A stretch of 64,000 nucleotides of DNA from Mucilaginibacter auburnensis. Lineage in GTDB: Bacteria > Bacteroidota > Bacteroidia > Sphingobacteriales > Sphingobacteriaceae. The notes under the pieces were generated by a model. It searched no databases and was not told where the DNA came from. It was given only the letters and a program-made list of their open reading frames with translations. Location: NCBI RefSeq assembly GCF_002797815.1, contig NZ_PGFJ01000002.1, positions 1,364,001 through 1,428,000 on the forward strand, written 5' to 3'. Shown piece by piece: positions 27,774 through 37,082 of the stretch. The translations under genes and the position numbers were made by a program. Within the stretch, counting starts at the first letter, position 1. Each line of letters begins with the position of its first letter.

Positions 27774-27857
27774 CCCCTAAAGGGGGAATTTGGTTTAATG
27801 GTTCAATATTAATATAATTTCTTCTAACTCTCCTACCCCTTCAGGGGGCCGGGGGTT
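27774..27857. repeat. Composite CCCCC/GGGGG palindrome, copy 2
   Basis: CCCCCTAAAGGGGG (27773-27786) and ACCCCTTCAGGGGGCCGGGGG (27835-27855) are separated by an AT-rich spacer of about 45 bp. Read in reverse complement, it matches the arrangement between rpsB and tsf. It sits within the metH-metF gap and touches the metH stop codon. Confidence 0.7.
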
Positions 27858-30800
27858 AATAATTCAGGTTCGGCCCTAACCAGCGTTCAACCGTTTCTAC
27901 GCTCATCACTTTACGTTTGGCGTAGTCTTCAATTTGGTCTTTGCTGATCTTGTTCAAACCAAAGTAGCGCGATTGCGGATGTGAGAAATAAAACCCGCTT
28001 ACGGATGCCGCCGGCATCATGGCCAAACTTTCGGTAAGGTGCATGTGTGCGTTGTCTTCAGCTTTAAGCAAATTAAACAAGGTGATCTTCTCGGTATGCT
28101 CCGGACAAGCAGGGTAACCCGGCGCCGGACGAATACCTACATATTCCTCTTTTATCAGGTCCTGATTGCTTAAAGTTTCGTCCTTAGCGTAACCCCAGTA
28201 CTCTTTACGTACCAGCTCGTGCATTTTTTCGGCAAAAGCTTCGGCTAACCTGTCGGCTATTGCTTTGGCCATAATGCTGTTATAATCGTCGTGATCTTTT
28301 TCGTATTTGGCCACCAGTTCATCGCACCCTAACCCGGTTGTCACGGCAAAGCCGCCGAAATAATCGGGCACGCCACTTTCCTTTGTTGCTATAAAATCTG
28401 ATAAAGCATAATAAGGTTCGCCCTGCGGTTTTTCGGCTTGCTGGCGGAGGGTATGTATGCGAGATAATACCTGCGTGCGGGTTTCATCGGTATACAATTC
28501 AATATCATCGCCTACTGCATTGGCAGGCCAGAAACCTATTACACCGTTTGCCTGCAACAGGTTTTCATCAACTACCTGCTTCAACATCGCCTGGGCATCG
28601 TCAAATAGTTTTTTGGCTTCGTCGCCAACAAACTTATCTTCAAATATTTTAGGATAGCTGCCACGCAACTCCCAGGTATGGAAAAAAGGTGTCCAGTCAA
28701 TATAAGGCACCAACTCCGCCAGCGGATAGGCCTCAAAAACCTTGGTGCCGGTAAACGAAGGTGCAGGCGCAACCTTAGTTACATCTATCTGGAACTTTTG
28801 TGCCCTTGCATCAGCTAATGATACAAAACGCTTATCAGAACGTTTGTTGGCGTGTGCCTCGCGGGCTTTGGCATATTCATCTTTTATACCCTGAATGTAG
28901 CTATCACGCGTGTCTTTATTCATCAGGTTACTGCAAACGGTAACACTGCGCGATGCATCCAGCACATGTATGGCGGCACCTGAATAATTTGGCGCAACCT
29001 TTACCGCGGCATGTATGCGAGATGTTGTAGCGCCGCCAATAATTAACGGAATAGTAAAGCCGTTGCGCTCCATCTCTTTGGCAAAATGTACCATCTCATC
29101 TAACGATGGGGTGATCAATCCGCTCAGGCCGATAATGTCAACCTCCTGCTTTTTAGCTTCTTCAATAATACGCTGCGCAGGCACCATTACCCCGAGATCG
29201 ATGATCTCAAAGTTATTGCAAGCCAATACCACGCCCACAATATTTTTGCCAATATCGTGTACGTCGCCTTTTACGGTGGCCATTAAAATTTTACCCGCGC
29301 TGCTGCGCTGCCCACCGCCGCCTTTGGCTTTTTCTGCTTCAATGAACGGTAACAGGTAGGCCACGGCTTTTTTCATTACACGGGCAGATTTTACCACCTG
29401 CGGCAAAAACATTTTACCGGCACCAAACAGATCGCCTACTATGTTCATGCCATCCATTAACGGACCTTCAATCACTTCTAACGGACGCGCATATTTCTGG
29501 CGGGCTTCTTCCACATCGGCATCCAAATATTCTACAATACCTTTTACTAAAGCGTGCGATAAGCGACTCTCGACAGATTCATTACGCCATTGCTCATCGC
29601 GTACTATTTCTTTGCCTTTACTTTTAATGGTGTCGGCATATTCTACCAAGCGCTCAGTAGCATCCGGGCGACGGTTCAACAACACGTCTTCCACCAACTC
29701 TAACAGGTCTTTTGGAATCTCTTCGTAAACCTCCAGCATACCGGCATTAACAATGCCCATATCCATACCCGCTTTAATAGCGTGGTATAAAAATGCCGAG
29801 TGCATTGCCTCGCGCACAACGTTGTTACCTCTAAACGAAAATGATATATTACTTACACCACCGCTTACCTTGGCGTGCGGCAGGTTTTGTTTGATCCAAC
29901 GGGTGGCTTCAATAAAGTCAACCGCGTAGTTATTGTGTTCTTCTAAACCGGTTGCAACGGTCAAAATATTTGGGTCGAAGATGATGTCTTCAGGCGGGAA
30001 GCCAACCTCATTCACCAATATATCGTAAGAGCGACCGCAGATTTCTTTACGCCTTTCCAGGTTATCTGCCTGGCCGGTTTCATCAAAAGCCATTACTACC
30101 GCGGCAGCGCCATAGCTCATTATTTTACGGGCGTACTCTTTAAACTTGTCTTCGCCTTCTTTGAGGGAAATAGAGTTAACAATGCCCTTGCCTTGTATAC
30201 ATTTTAAACCCGCCTCAATAACCGTCCATTTAGAGGAGTCAATCATGATAGGCAGTTTGGCAATATCAGGTTCAGACGCAACCAAATTAAGAAATTTAAC
30301 CATTACCGCTTCCGAGTCTATCATACCCTCGTCCATGTTAATGTCGATAACCTGGGCGCCACCTTCAACCTGTTGCGCGGCAACAGATAAAGCTTCCTCG
30401 TAATTTTCGGCCAATATCAGCTTACTGAACTTGGGCGAACCGGTAATGTTGGTACGCTCACCTACGTTAACAAATATACTTTCGGGTGTAATGGTAACCG
30501 CCTCTAAACCGCTCAGGCGCATGTTGGGCGCAAGTGTTGGCACTTCGCGTGGCGGGTATTGTGCAGCTTTACCGGCAATACATTTTATATGGTCGGGAGT
30601 GGTACCGCAGCAGCCGCCCACAATGTTTACCATGCCTGCTTTTATAAAATCATCCACCTGGTGGGCCGTTTCGTGCGGTGTTTCATCGTACTGACCAAAC
30701 TCGTTAGGCAAGCCGGCATTAGGGTAGGCTGATATGAACACATCCGCTTTTTCAGAAAGTTCCTGCAAGTGCGGACGCATTTCACGAGCGCCTAAAGCAC

Positions 30801-31524
30801 AGTTAAGCCCTACAGATAACAGGTTAGCATGTCGCACCGAGTTCCAAAACGCCTCAACCGTTTGCCCCGAAAGGGTACGGCCGGAAGCATCTGTAATGGT
30901 ACCCGATATCATGATAGGCAAATGCTTGCCGCTTTCCTGCGCGTATTTATCAGCAGCAAACAAAGCTGCTTTGGCATTCAGGGTATCAAAAATGGTTTCA
31001 ATTAATAATACATCAGAACCACCATCAACCAAACCACGGATCTGATCATAATAAGCATCAGCCAGGTTATCAAAGGTAACAGCACGGTAACCCGGGTCAT
31101 TCACGTCCGGCGAAAGCGAAGCGGTACGGTTGGTAGGACCAACAGCGCCGGCCACAAAACGTGGTTTTGAGAGGTCTTTTTTAGTGAACTCATCAGCAAC
31201 CTCACGCGCTAAACGGGCGCCTTCGTAGCTCAGCTCATAAGCCAGTTCTTCCATCTGGTAGTCGGCCAACGAAATTACCTGCGTGCTGAAAGTGTTGGTT
31301 TCAATTATATCTGCACCCGCGTTTAAATACTCGGCATGTATAGCCTTTATAACGTCGGGGCGTGTAAGGTTAAGCAAGTCATTATTACCCTGCAGATCGC
31401 AAGGGTGGTTTTTAAACCTTTCGCCTCTAAAATCAGCTTCGGTTAATTGGTACCGTTGTATCATGGTACCCATTGCCCCGTCAATAATGAGTATTCGTTT
31501 TTTGAGTTCTTCTCTGATGTCCAT
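27856..31524 (-). CDS. metH: Cobalamin-dependent methionine synthase
   Basis: MetH transfers the methyl group from 5-methyl-THF to homocysteine through methylcobalamin. The 1222-residue protein has all four modules. The homocysteine domain (about 1-330) holds zinc cysteines in GLNCALG near residue 241 and [10 protein letters not shown] near 305. The pterin domain begins [20 protein letters not shown]. The cobalamin domain has its B12-ligand histidine in [13 protein letters not shown] near residue 757. The SAM-binding activation domain ends the protein, with [15 protein letters not shown]. Length and order match E. coli MetH. A SAM-I riboswitch lies upstream, and a long inverted repeat stands between it and the start codon. 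Confidence 0.98.
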   Translation of the reverse strand: MDIREELKKRILIIDGAMGTMIQRYQLTEADFRGERFKNHPCDLQGNNDLLNLTRPDVIKAIHAEYLNAGADIIETNTFSTQVISLADYQMEELAYELSYEGARLAREVADEFTKKDLSKPRFVAGAVGPTNRTASLSPDVNDPGYRAVTFDNLADAYYDQIRGLVDGGSDVLLIETIFDTLNAKAALFAADKYAQESGKHLPIMISGTITDASGRTLSGQTVEAFWNSVRHANLLSVGLNCALGAREMRPHLQELSEKADVFISAYPNAGLPNEFGQYDETPHETAHQVDDFIKAGMVNIVGGCCGTTPDHIKCIAGKAAQYPPREVPTLAPNMRLSGLEAVTITPESIFVNVGERTNITGSPKFSKLILAENYEEALSVAAQQVEGGAQVIDINMDEGMIDSEAVMVKFLNLVASEPDIAKLPIMIDSSKWTVIEAGLKCIQGKGIVNSISLKEGEDKFKEYARKIMSYGAAAVVMAFDETGQADNLERRKEICGRSYDILVNEVGFPPEDIIFDPNILTVATGLEEHNNYAVDFIEATRWIKQNLPHAKVSGGVSNISFSFRGNNVVREAMHSAFLYHAIKAGMDMGIVNAGMLEVYEEIPKDLLELVEDVLLNRRPDATERLVEYADTIKSKGKEIVRDEQWRNESVESRLSHALVKGIVEYLDADVEEARQKYARPLEVIEGPLMDGMNIVGDLFGAGKMFLPQVVKSARVMKKAVAYLLPFIEAEKAKGGGGQRSSAGKILMATVKGDVHDIGKNIVGVVLACNNFEIIDLGVMVPAQRIIEEAKKQEVDIIGLSGLITPSLDEMVHFAKEMERNGFTIPLIIGGATTSRIHAAVKVAPNYSGAAIHVLDASRSVTVCSNLMNKDTRDSYIQGIKDEYAKAREAHANKRSDKRFVSLADARAQKFQIDVTKVAPAPSFTGTKVFEAYPLAELVPYIDWTPFFHTWELRGSYPKIFEDKFVGDEAKKLFDDAQAMLKQVVDENLLQANGVIGFWPANAVGDDIELYTDETRTQVLSRIHTLRQQAEKPQGEPYYALSDFIATKESGVPDYFGGFAVTTGLGCDELVAKYEKDHDDYNSIMAKAIADRLAEAFAEKMHELVRKEYWGYAKDETLSNQDLIKEEYVGIRPAPGYPACPEHTEKITLFNLLKAEDNAHMHLTESLAMMPAASVSGFYFSHPQSRYFGLNKISKDQIEDYAKRKVMSVETVERWLGPNLNY

Positions 31525-31530
31525 TTCGTT

Positions 31531-31659
31531 TAGATATGAGAAGTGAGATTTGAGATATGAGAAAACCCATAGCTTTTAACACATTCCCGTATTTAGTGTG
31601 AAATAATTGATAAAGAACGAACAAGAATCTCAATTCTCATGTCTCAGATCTCACATCTA
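31531..31659. repeat. Long inverted repeat, TGAGA/TCTCA copy (family member B)
   Basis: The arm at 31531-31563 (TAGATATGAGA, then TTTGAGATATGAGAA) pairs with the arm at 31626-31659 (TTCTCATGTCTCAGATCTCA, then CATCTA) around a spacer of about 60 bp. It lies in the metH leader, between the riboswitch and the start codon. Confidence 0.7.
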
Positions 31660-31698
31660 TAATCGCTTATTTCGAAGAGTCGGATAAATTTGACTTTC

Positions 31699-31810
31699 GC
31701 TTATCTGTCTCGATCCATAAAGTCGGCGGACCGAGTAGAATGTAGCACCTTGTAAGTTACAGGTTGCCAAGACATCGCAGGGTCTAATCCCTCCGTCTTT
31801 CTCTATAAGC
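31699..31810 (-). ncRNA. SAM-I (S-box) riboswitch upstream of metH
   Basis: Read on the minus strand, the closing helix pairs ATAAGC's complement at 31805-31810 with 31699-31704 (GCTTAT with ATAAGC). Inside, in order, are the S-box signatures AGAGAAAGACGGAGGGA (31788-31804), CTTGGCAACCTG (31758-31769) and CAAGGTGCTACATTC (31738-31752). These are the conserved internal loop, P3 and the SAM-binding core of the SAM-I class. A hairpin follows directly (CGAAAGTC with GACTCTTCG) without a long U-run, so the platform may act on translation or by a different terminator. High SAM is expected to lower expression of metH and metF. The class is assigned from sequence signatures by eye. Confidence 0.88.
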
Positions 31811-31888
31811 AGCGCAAAATTGCGAAATAAGATTGTAATGTGCAAAGCCTAAAGTATTCCGGTTGACTTGATTGAAATAATTTTGACA

Positions 31889-31918
31889 CAAAAAAGGCCG
31901 CTTGTGTGAAGCGGCCTT
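31889..31918 (-). terminator. Rho-independent terminator of the Bax-inhibitor-like gene
   Basis: On the minus strand AAGGCCGCTT pairs with AAGCGGCCTT around a five-base loop (31894-31918), followed by a T-run (A residues at 31890-31895 on the plus strand). Confidence 0.9.
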
Positions 31919-31939
31919 AACTATCTTGATAAATTTCGC

Positions 31940-32665
31940 TTACCGCCTGTCGCCAAATATGCGCAGCATAGACATAAACAGGTTAATAAAGGTGGTATAC
32001 AAAACAAATGCACCGATGATAACCAGCTTTTTAGACTCGGCATTGCCGTATTCTAAACCGGCGCCAATGCGTTTAAGCATTTGAATATAGTAAGCGGTTA
32101 AACCTACCATTATAGCCATAAAAACAAAGCTCAATATGTAATCCAGTTGCGAGCTTCCTAAAAAGAAGTTAACCAGGCTTACTACAAAAGCCCCTATAAA
32201 TATGATTATCAATACAGAACCAAACTTAGTTAAGTCTTGCTGAGTAGTGTAACCGGCAATTGCCATGATAGCAAAAACCACCGAAGCACTCAAAAATACA
32301 GTGAATATAGAGCTGGCGGTATAAATTAGTGCAAGTATGCTTAATGTAACGCCGATAGACACTGCATAAGCAACAAACAAGCCCACTACTGCAGGGTAAG
32401 AAAGGCGCGAAGCGGCAAATGATAAAGCCATAGACAAGCCCACGGGAGCAAATACAGCTAAATAACCCAAGCCTGTTAATTTACCAGTTATAGGATCTTG
32501 AATGACAGTTAATATACTCGGCCCGATCAGAAAAGCTACAATAGCTGATATACCAAGGCCTACAAACATCCATGTAAAAACTTTAGCTAAGTATTTACGT
32601 GATGAATCTGCTTCGTCGATTTGTATTACGTTATCATAAACGTATTTTGAATCTTTAATTTCCAT
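31940..32665 (-). CDS. Bax inhibitor-1/YccA family membrane protein
   Basis: This 241-residue protein belongs to the BI-1/YccA family of seven-helix inner-membrane proteins, which in other bacteria modulate FtsH or move calcium ions. It starts EIKDSKYVYDNVIQIDEADS, followed by FTWMFVGLGISAIVAFLIGP, the typical first helix. Other helices are LAVFAPVGLSMALSFAASRL, VGLFVAYAVSIGVTLSIL, VFLSASVVFAIMAIAGYTT and LVIIGAFVLYTTFINLFMSM. The aspartates near the C-terminus (FGDRR) fit the family. It is monocistronic up to a strong terminator; its role here is inferred only from the family. Confidence 0.9.
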   Translation of the reverse strand: MEIKDSKYVYDNVIQIDEADSSRKYLAKVFTWMFVGLGISAIVAFLIGPSILTVIQDPITGKLTGLGYLAVFAPVGLSMALSFAASRLSYPAVVGLFVAYAVSIGVTLSILALIYTASSIFTVFLSASVVFAIMAIAGYTTQQDLTKFGSVLIIIFIGAFVVSLVNFFLGSSQLDYILSFVFMAIMVGLTAYYIQMLKRIGAGLEYGNAESKKLVIIGAFVLYTTFINLFMSMLRIFGDRR

Positions 32666-32706
32666 GTTCGGTTTATTAAATTGTTGTTGTGTCTAAGATA
32701 GATAAT

Positions 32707-32793
32707 TTAGATACGGGAGACAAGATGCAAGAATCAGGACAATGTAACATTAGAGGTCTTAGCTCTTGACTCTTAATTCTTGTCTCCATCTAA
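32707..32793. repeat. Long inverted repeat, GGAGACAAGA/TCTTGTCTCC copy (family member C)
   Basis: The left arm at 32709-32735 (TAGATACGGGAGACAAGATG, with CAAGAATC after it) pairs with the right arm at 32763-32791 (CTCTTGACTCTTAATTCTTG, then TCTCCATCTA). It lies between the Bax-inhibitor-like gene and the upstream gene on the same strand. Confidence 0.65.
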
Positions 32794-33356
32794 TAAAGTC
32801 TCTTCGTCAGTTGTTCTTCCACTTTTTTAAAGAACTGTACAGGTTTGAGGTTGCGCCATATCATTTCATCCAGCTCACCGCCAAAGTTAATGTAATAGTC
32901 AATATTACTGCGTTTAAACTCCTCTATTACATGCTCGCGGAAATTAATGCCTGCTATCCAGCCATCTTCCACATCCTGAAACCATTCTTCGTAATAACTG
33001 TCGTCTGACGAGTGGAAGTTCAGCACATTCTCCCCTATCAGTATGAACTTATTGATGCCGTAATCTTCCATCAGCTCAATAATCTCCCGCTTGAGTAGCA
33101 TTATATCATTGCTGATAGCATCGTTCCACTCACCTATAAATTCGATGATAGCATAAGAACGGTCGTAATCAACAAATAGTACTTTAATGTATAGCGTATT
33201 TGATCCGAATGAATCCCATTGGGGATGCAACAGGTAGTTATATAACTGTTTATCAAATTCAAACTCACTATACTCTGTAGCATAAAACGGCGAACGCTCA
33301 TCCTCTGCGGCAATATAGTCGTCGCGCCATCGGTAATATGGTTCTATTTCGTGCAT
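32790..33356 (-). CDS. Conserved-looking cytoplasmic protein of unknown function
   Basis: This is a 188-residue acidic protein without signal peptide or membrane helix. It is rich in Tyr, Trp and Asp (HEIEPYYRWRDDYIAAEDER) and alternates strands and helices (TLYIKVLFVDYDRSYAIIEF, LKREIIELMEDYGINKFILI). The pattern of a compact alpha/beta domain with conserved-looking aromatic clusters suggests a real family, but I cannot name it. It is 11 bp downstream of the DUF4240 gene on the same strand, so they form an operon that begins at murQ. Confidence 0.65.
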   Translation of the reverse strand: MHEIEPYYRWRDDYIAAEDERSPFYATEYSEFEFDKQLYNYLLHPQWDSFGSNTLYIKVLFVDYDRSYAIIEFIGEWNDAISNDIMLLKREIIELMEDYGINKFILIGENVLNFHSSDDSYYEEWFQDVEDGWIAGINFREHVIEEFKRSNIDYYINFGGELDEMIWRNLKPVQFFKKVEEQLTKRLY

Positions 33357-33367
33357 TTAGCCTCTTT

Positions 33368-34018
33368 CTAATTAAATTTTTTCCAAAGTTTTGGATATAA
33401 CTTCGGTAAGTCTTCTTCTCTCCACTCTGTTCCTACAATTTTTGGCCCGCCAAAATCATAATTCAACCCTTGCGCAAATGCTACACCTCTCGGAAAAGAA
33501 TCGTCCTCCTTTTGTTTACCCGTTTTATTTTTATAAGCTTCGGTCGACACATAAAGCAGAGCCTCGAAATCAGGTACAACGCCTTTTTTTATAAGGGCTG
33601 CTAAATATTCAGGATTTTTCAAGGTCTGTTTGAAGGTCGTTTCACCCAAACTTATCAACCACAGTCTATAATACAAAAAACCATCGTCAGATGCCCCCCC
33701 GTCCATTATAGTGTTGGCCGCTAATACTTTGTAGCTATTCGCCTCAATAAGCTTTTTGCAAAGTATTACTTCAAAATTTATGATCTCAGCCGGCTCATAA
33801 GCTGAAAGTTTTTTTATTATAATTTCATTTTGCAAGTCTAAATTGCCTTTTGCAGCGTTATGAGAGTAATCAATTATTTTCCAAAATTCTCTCTCGTCTA
33901 ATTTATCAGCAGCCGTAAAATCAACGGCGGGCTTGAAACTTTCAGCATCATTAACAGGCACACAGCTCAAGTTAACGCTCAAGATGACGAATAAAGCAAT
34001 AGTTAAAAAACCCCTCAT
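33368..34018 (-). CDS. DUF4240-domain lipoprotein-like protein
   Basis: This is a 216-residue protein. Its N-terminus (RGFLTIALFVILSVNLSC) ends in a cysteine within a lipobox-like LSC, so it is probably a lipoprotein. Residues about 45-170 match the DUF4240 pattern: REFWKIIDYSHNAAKGN near the start, LIEANSYKVLAANTIMDGGA, and DGFLYYRLWLISLGETTF. DUF4240 proteins have no proven function and often occur among immunity-type genes. Its start overlaps the murQ stop by 4 bp (ATGA). Confidence 0.75.
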   Translation of the reverse strand: MRGFLTIALFVILSVNLSCVPVNDAESFKPAVDFTAADKLDEREFWKIIDYSHNAAKGNLDLQNEIIIKKLSAYEPAEIINFEVILCKKLIEANSYKVLAANTIMDGGASDDGFLYYRLWLISLGETTFKQTLKNPEYLAALIKKGVVPDFEALLYVSTEAYKNKTGKQKEDDSFPRGVAFAQGLNYDFGGPKIVGTEWREEDLPKLYPKLWKKFN

Positions 34019-34836
34019 CTTACTGATTGCTTATTTTGATGAAACTCGACGGCCTTTCTTACACTTCCATGCTCTTCCAACAGTTTGGCGGCAGTTGCTT
34101 CGTCCAATCCGGTTTCTGCAACTATCATTCGGGTACCGCGGTCAACCAGTTTATTGTTAGTAAGCTGCATGTCCACCATTTTATTGCCCTTCACCCTGCC
34201 CAGTTGTATCATTACCGATGTACTAAGCATGTTCAGCACCATTTTTTGCGCGGTGCCGGCTTTCATTCGGGTTGAACCGGTAACAAACTCCGGACCGGTA
34301 ACCACTTCTACCGGCAATTGGGCTACCGCTGCAACAGGGCTACCATTGTTACATACAACGCAACCGGTAAGCACATTATTTTCATTTGCTGTTTCCAGGC
34401 CGCCAATAACATAAGGGGTAGTGCCTGATGCCGCTATGCCAACCACCACGTCTTTTTCATTGATGTTAAAAGCCTGCAGATCGCGCCAGGCCTGCTCCTT
34501 ATCGTCTTCGGCAAACTCAACCGCTTTGCGTATAGCGCTATCGCCACCGGCAATAATACCTACCACCCAATCAAACGGAACACCAAACGTTGGCGGGCAC
34601 TCTGAGGCATCAACCACCCCTAATCTGCCGCTGGTACCCGCGCCTATGTAAAACAAGCGTCCGCCTTTGCTCATACGTTCGGCAACAGCTGTTGCCAGCG
34701 CTTCAATTTGCGGCAATGCCTTACTTACCGAAACGGCAACGGTTTGATCTTCGTGATTGATGTGGCGCAGTATTTCGGCCACACTCATTTTTTCCAGATC
34801 ATTATAATGTGAGTCTTTTTCGGTAGTGCTTTGCAT
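34015..34836 (-). CDS. murQ: N-acetylmuramic acid 6-phosphate etherase
   Basis: MurQ removes the lactyl ether of MurNAc-6-phosphate to give GlcNAc-6-phosphate during peptidoglycan recycling. The 273-residue protein has one SIS domain. Signatures are GGRLFYIGAGTSGRLGVVDA followed by SECPPTFGVP, IIAGGDSAIRKAVEFAEDDK, VVGIAASGTTPYVIGGLETA, and GPEFVTGSTRMKAGTAQKMV with the catalytic region. The C-terminus is slightly shorter than in E. coli (298). The following DUF4240 gene overlaps by 4 bp. Confidence 0.95.
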   Translation of the reverse strand: MQSTTEKDSHYNDLEKMSVAEILRHINHEDQTVAVSVSKALPQIEALATAVAERMSKGGRLFYIGAGTSGRLGVVDASECPPTFGVPFDWVVGIIAGGDSAIRKAVEFAEDDKEQAWRDLQAFNINEKDVVVGIAASGTTPYVIGGLETANENNVLTGCVVCNNGSPVAAVAQLPVEVVTGPEFVTGSTRMKAGTAQKMVLNMLSTSVMIQLGRVKGNKMVDMQLTNNKLVDRGTRMIVAETGLDEATAAKLLEEHGSVRKAVEFHQNKQSVR

Positions 34837-34866
34837 TGTGTTGTTTTAGTTTAAATAAATGTCGCT

Positions 34867-35005
34867 TGTTTGACTCACCCCGACGTTGCTTCGCTCGTCA
34901 CCCCTCTCTGCTGCGCAAAGAATGGGATTTGAATTTATTTCTCTACCCTCTTTTTCGCTTGCGAAAGAGAGGGTGGTCCGGCGCAGCTTTGACCGGGTGA
35001 GTAAA
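34867..35005. repeat. Palindromic intergenic element with internal hairpin
   Basis: The end arms TTTGACTCACCCCG (34869-34882) and GACCGGGTGAGTAAA (34991-35005) are inverted repeats. Inside, CCCTCTTTTTCGC (34946-34958) pairs with GCGAAAGAGAGGG (34961-34973) with one mismatch. It lies between the divergent murQ and S41 protease genes and has no reading frame of its own. Confidence 0.55.
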
Positions 35006-35122
35006 TGCAGCCTGCCATTTATGCTATTTTTACAAAATTGAGTAAAATTAATGATAATGGTTAGATAATTGCTTCTACAAAATGCCGCCTGTAGCACTAA
35101 AATTATTAGCTTTGTGTTAGGA

Positions 35123-36718
35123 ATGAAACAAACTGCCGCTATCATATTCCGTTCTGCAATCCTCGTTTTGCTTGGGGTAACCATTGGCCTTTACATAGGC
35201 GGTGGCAGCTTTGGCGGTGAGGATGTTGACCTGGCATTTTCGGGCAGAAGCAAACTTTCCAAAGTACTTGACCTTGTGCGTAATAACTATGTAGACTCTG
35301 TAAACGTTGATAGTGTTGAGGGCGAAACCGTTAATGAACTCCTGCAACGCCTTGATCCACACTCTATTTACTTACCTGCGCAACAAGCCCAAAGCGTAAA
35401 CGAAAAACTGGAAGGCGGCTTTAACGGCATTGGTGTAGAATACAATTTGCTGCGCGATACCATGGTGATCAGCTATGTATACCCGGGCGGACCAGCGGCT
35501 TTGCAGGGCATTAAGGCAGGCGACAAAGTAATTGAAGCTAATCATCAGAAATTTGCCGGTATACAGTTAACTAACACGCAGGTAAGTAAAACCTTACGCG
35601 GCGAAAAAGGCTCCAAGCTTGACCTGGCTGTTTTACCTGCCGGAAGCAATAGCTTGAAAACAGTAACTATAAAACGCGACCGGGTTCCATTAAGCAGTAT
35701 TGATGCTGCTTATAAAATAGCGGGCGAAACAGGGTACATCAAAATAAGCAAGTTTGCCACCACTACCGATGCCGATTTTAGAAAAGCATTATTAAAGCTG
35801 AAAGCCGATGGCGTAAAAAAACTGGTGCTTGACCTGCGCGGTAATGGCGGCGGCTATTTAAATACCGCAACAAGTTTAGCCGATGAGTTTTTGAATAGTA
35901 AACAACTGATAGTTTACACCAAAGGCAAGCACGAACCACGTACAGATTACTTTGCCACCGACTCGGGGGTATTTCAAAACGGTAAACTGGCAGTGTTGAT
36001 AGATGAATACTCTGCCTCGGCCAGTGAAATTTTAGCTGGTTCTTTGCAAGACCTTGACCGGGCCACTATTGTTGGTCGCAGGTCGTTTGGTAAGGGATTG
36101 GTGCAGGAGCAGTTTCAGTTTGATGACGGTTCGGCTGTTAACTTAACCGTTGCCAGGTATTATACAGCATCCGGGCGTTCCATACAAAAAACATACAAAG
36201 ACGGCGCCGTTAGCTATCGCAATGAGTTAGCCGAGCGCATGCGCAAAGGTGAATTATTTTCTGCGGAAAGCAATTTGAATGACAGCGTGTTGCGCACCAA
36301 CAGTAAATATCGCACATCAGCAGGGCGCAAGGTATTTAGCGGTGGCGGTATTATGCCCGACGTTTTTGTACCCGAAGACACCACAAAAAACACATGGCTG
36401 ATACATCAGCTAAGTAAAAACGATGTTTTTACAGCTTATGTAATTGACTACCTGCAACTGGTATTAAAAACTTACACCACTGACGATGCCTTTATCAGCC
36501 AGTATAACGTTAGCGATGTTGAGTTGAACAGATTTTTTAAATATGCGGCGCTTACAGTAAAAGACATCACCAACGAAGAAATAATAGCCGGCAAAGCACA
36601 CGCCAAAACACTATTAAAAGCTACCGCAGCCCATTTTAAATGGGGCGACGAAGCTTACTACAAAACGCTTAACAATACAGACGTAGCGGTTTGGAAAGCG
36701 GTGGAGAGTCTGGATTAA
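35123..36718 (+). CDS. S41-family C-terminal processing protease (CtpA-like)
   Basis: This 531-residue periplasmic serine protease is anchored or exported by the N-terminal segment AAIIFRSAILVLLGVTIGLY. A PDZ domain covers about residues 90-175 (GIGVEYNLLRDTMVISYV and GIKAGDKVIEANHQK). The S41 catalytic core follows: the serine is in YSASASEILAG near residue 300 and the lysine in GRRSFGKGLVQEQ near 323. VLDLRGNGGGYL is diagnostic. I chose ATG 35123, preceded by TTAGGA, over the open start at 35069 because the upstream 18 codons look like untranslated leader. Substrates are unknown; relatives trim periplasmic and cell-wall proteins. Confidence 0.92.
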   Translation: MKQTAAIIFRSAILVLLGVTIGLYIGGGSFGGEDVDLAFSGRSKLSKVLDLVRNNYVDSVNVDSVEGETVNELLQRLDPHSIYLPAQQAQSVNEKLEGGFNGIGVEYNLLRDTMVISYVYPGGPAALQGIKAGDKVIEANHQKFAGIQLTNTQVSKTLRGEKGSKLDLAVLPAGSNSLKTVTIKRDRVPLSSIDAAYKIAGETGYIKISKFATTTDADFRKALLKLKADGVKKLVLDLRGNGGGYLNTATSLADEFLNSKQLIVYTKGKHEPRTDYFATDSGVFQNGKLAVLIDEYSASASEILAGSLQDLDRATIVGRRSFGKGLVQEQFQFDDGSAVNLTVARYYTASGRSIQKTYKDGAVSYRNELAERMRKGELFSAESNLNDSVLRTNSKYRTSAGRKVFSGGGIMPDVFVPEDTTKNTWLIHQLSKNDVFTAYVIDYLQLVLKTYTTDDAFISQYNVSDVELNRFFKYAALTVKDITNEEIIAGKAHAKTLLKATAAHFKWGDEAYYKTLNNTDVAVWKAVESLD

Positions 36719-36764
36719 TTGTCTGAACTAAGATTTTTTGGATGATTGGGATAATAGGATTTGC

Positions 36765-37025
36765 TTAATTTTTAGCGATCAAGCTTTCCATAAAACTATA
36801 GTACTGCATTTCCACATCCATTTTATTAGCAATCTCTCCTATTAAGTTGTAATAATCATCACTTATTGCAAGGTCAGACTCATACAGCTGCATAACGACT
36901 GTATCAAAGCACAAACCATGTTCACGGTGGTCTAAAAACTCGCAAGCTTGCTTTACATAAACTTCTGATGATCCAAAAACTTTTGACCTCTCTATCAAAA
37001 GATTAAGTTGGTTTATTAAAGACAT
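36765..37025 (-). CDS. MafI-like immunity protein, orphan
   Basis: This is an 86-residue acidic helical protein. EHGLCFDTVVMQLYESDLAI followed by SDDYYNLIGEIANKM matches the pattern I associate with the MafI family (immunity partners of secreted polymorphic toxins): a conserved E-G-L segment, then helix, then a hydrophobic C-terminus. No toxin gene lies nearby: der is upstream and the S41 gene is convergent. It may protect against toxins of neighbouring cells, or be a remnant. The assignment is tentative. Confidence 0.5.
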   Translation of the reverse strand: MSLINQLNLLIERSKVFGSSEVYVKQACEFLDHREHGLCFDTVVMQLYESDLAISDDYYNLIGEIANKMDVEMQYYSFMESLIAKN

Positions 37026-37082
37026 ACTCAGATCGCTTGCTCAATCCTATAATAAATATAATCCTATAAATCTTAGTTCAAA

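Noticed and set aside
28457..31546. Many reading frames of 60-110 codons on the plus strand opposite metH
   Set aside because: They are antisense shadows produced by codon bias in a long conserved gene.
31657..31845. A 62-residue reading frame on the minus strand upstream of metH
   Set aside because: It coincides with the SAM-I riboswitch, whose conserved RNA elements explain the sequence; the peptide has no coding character.
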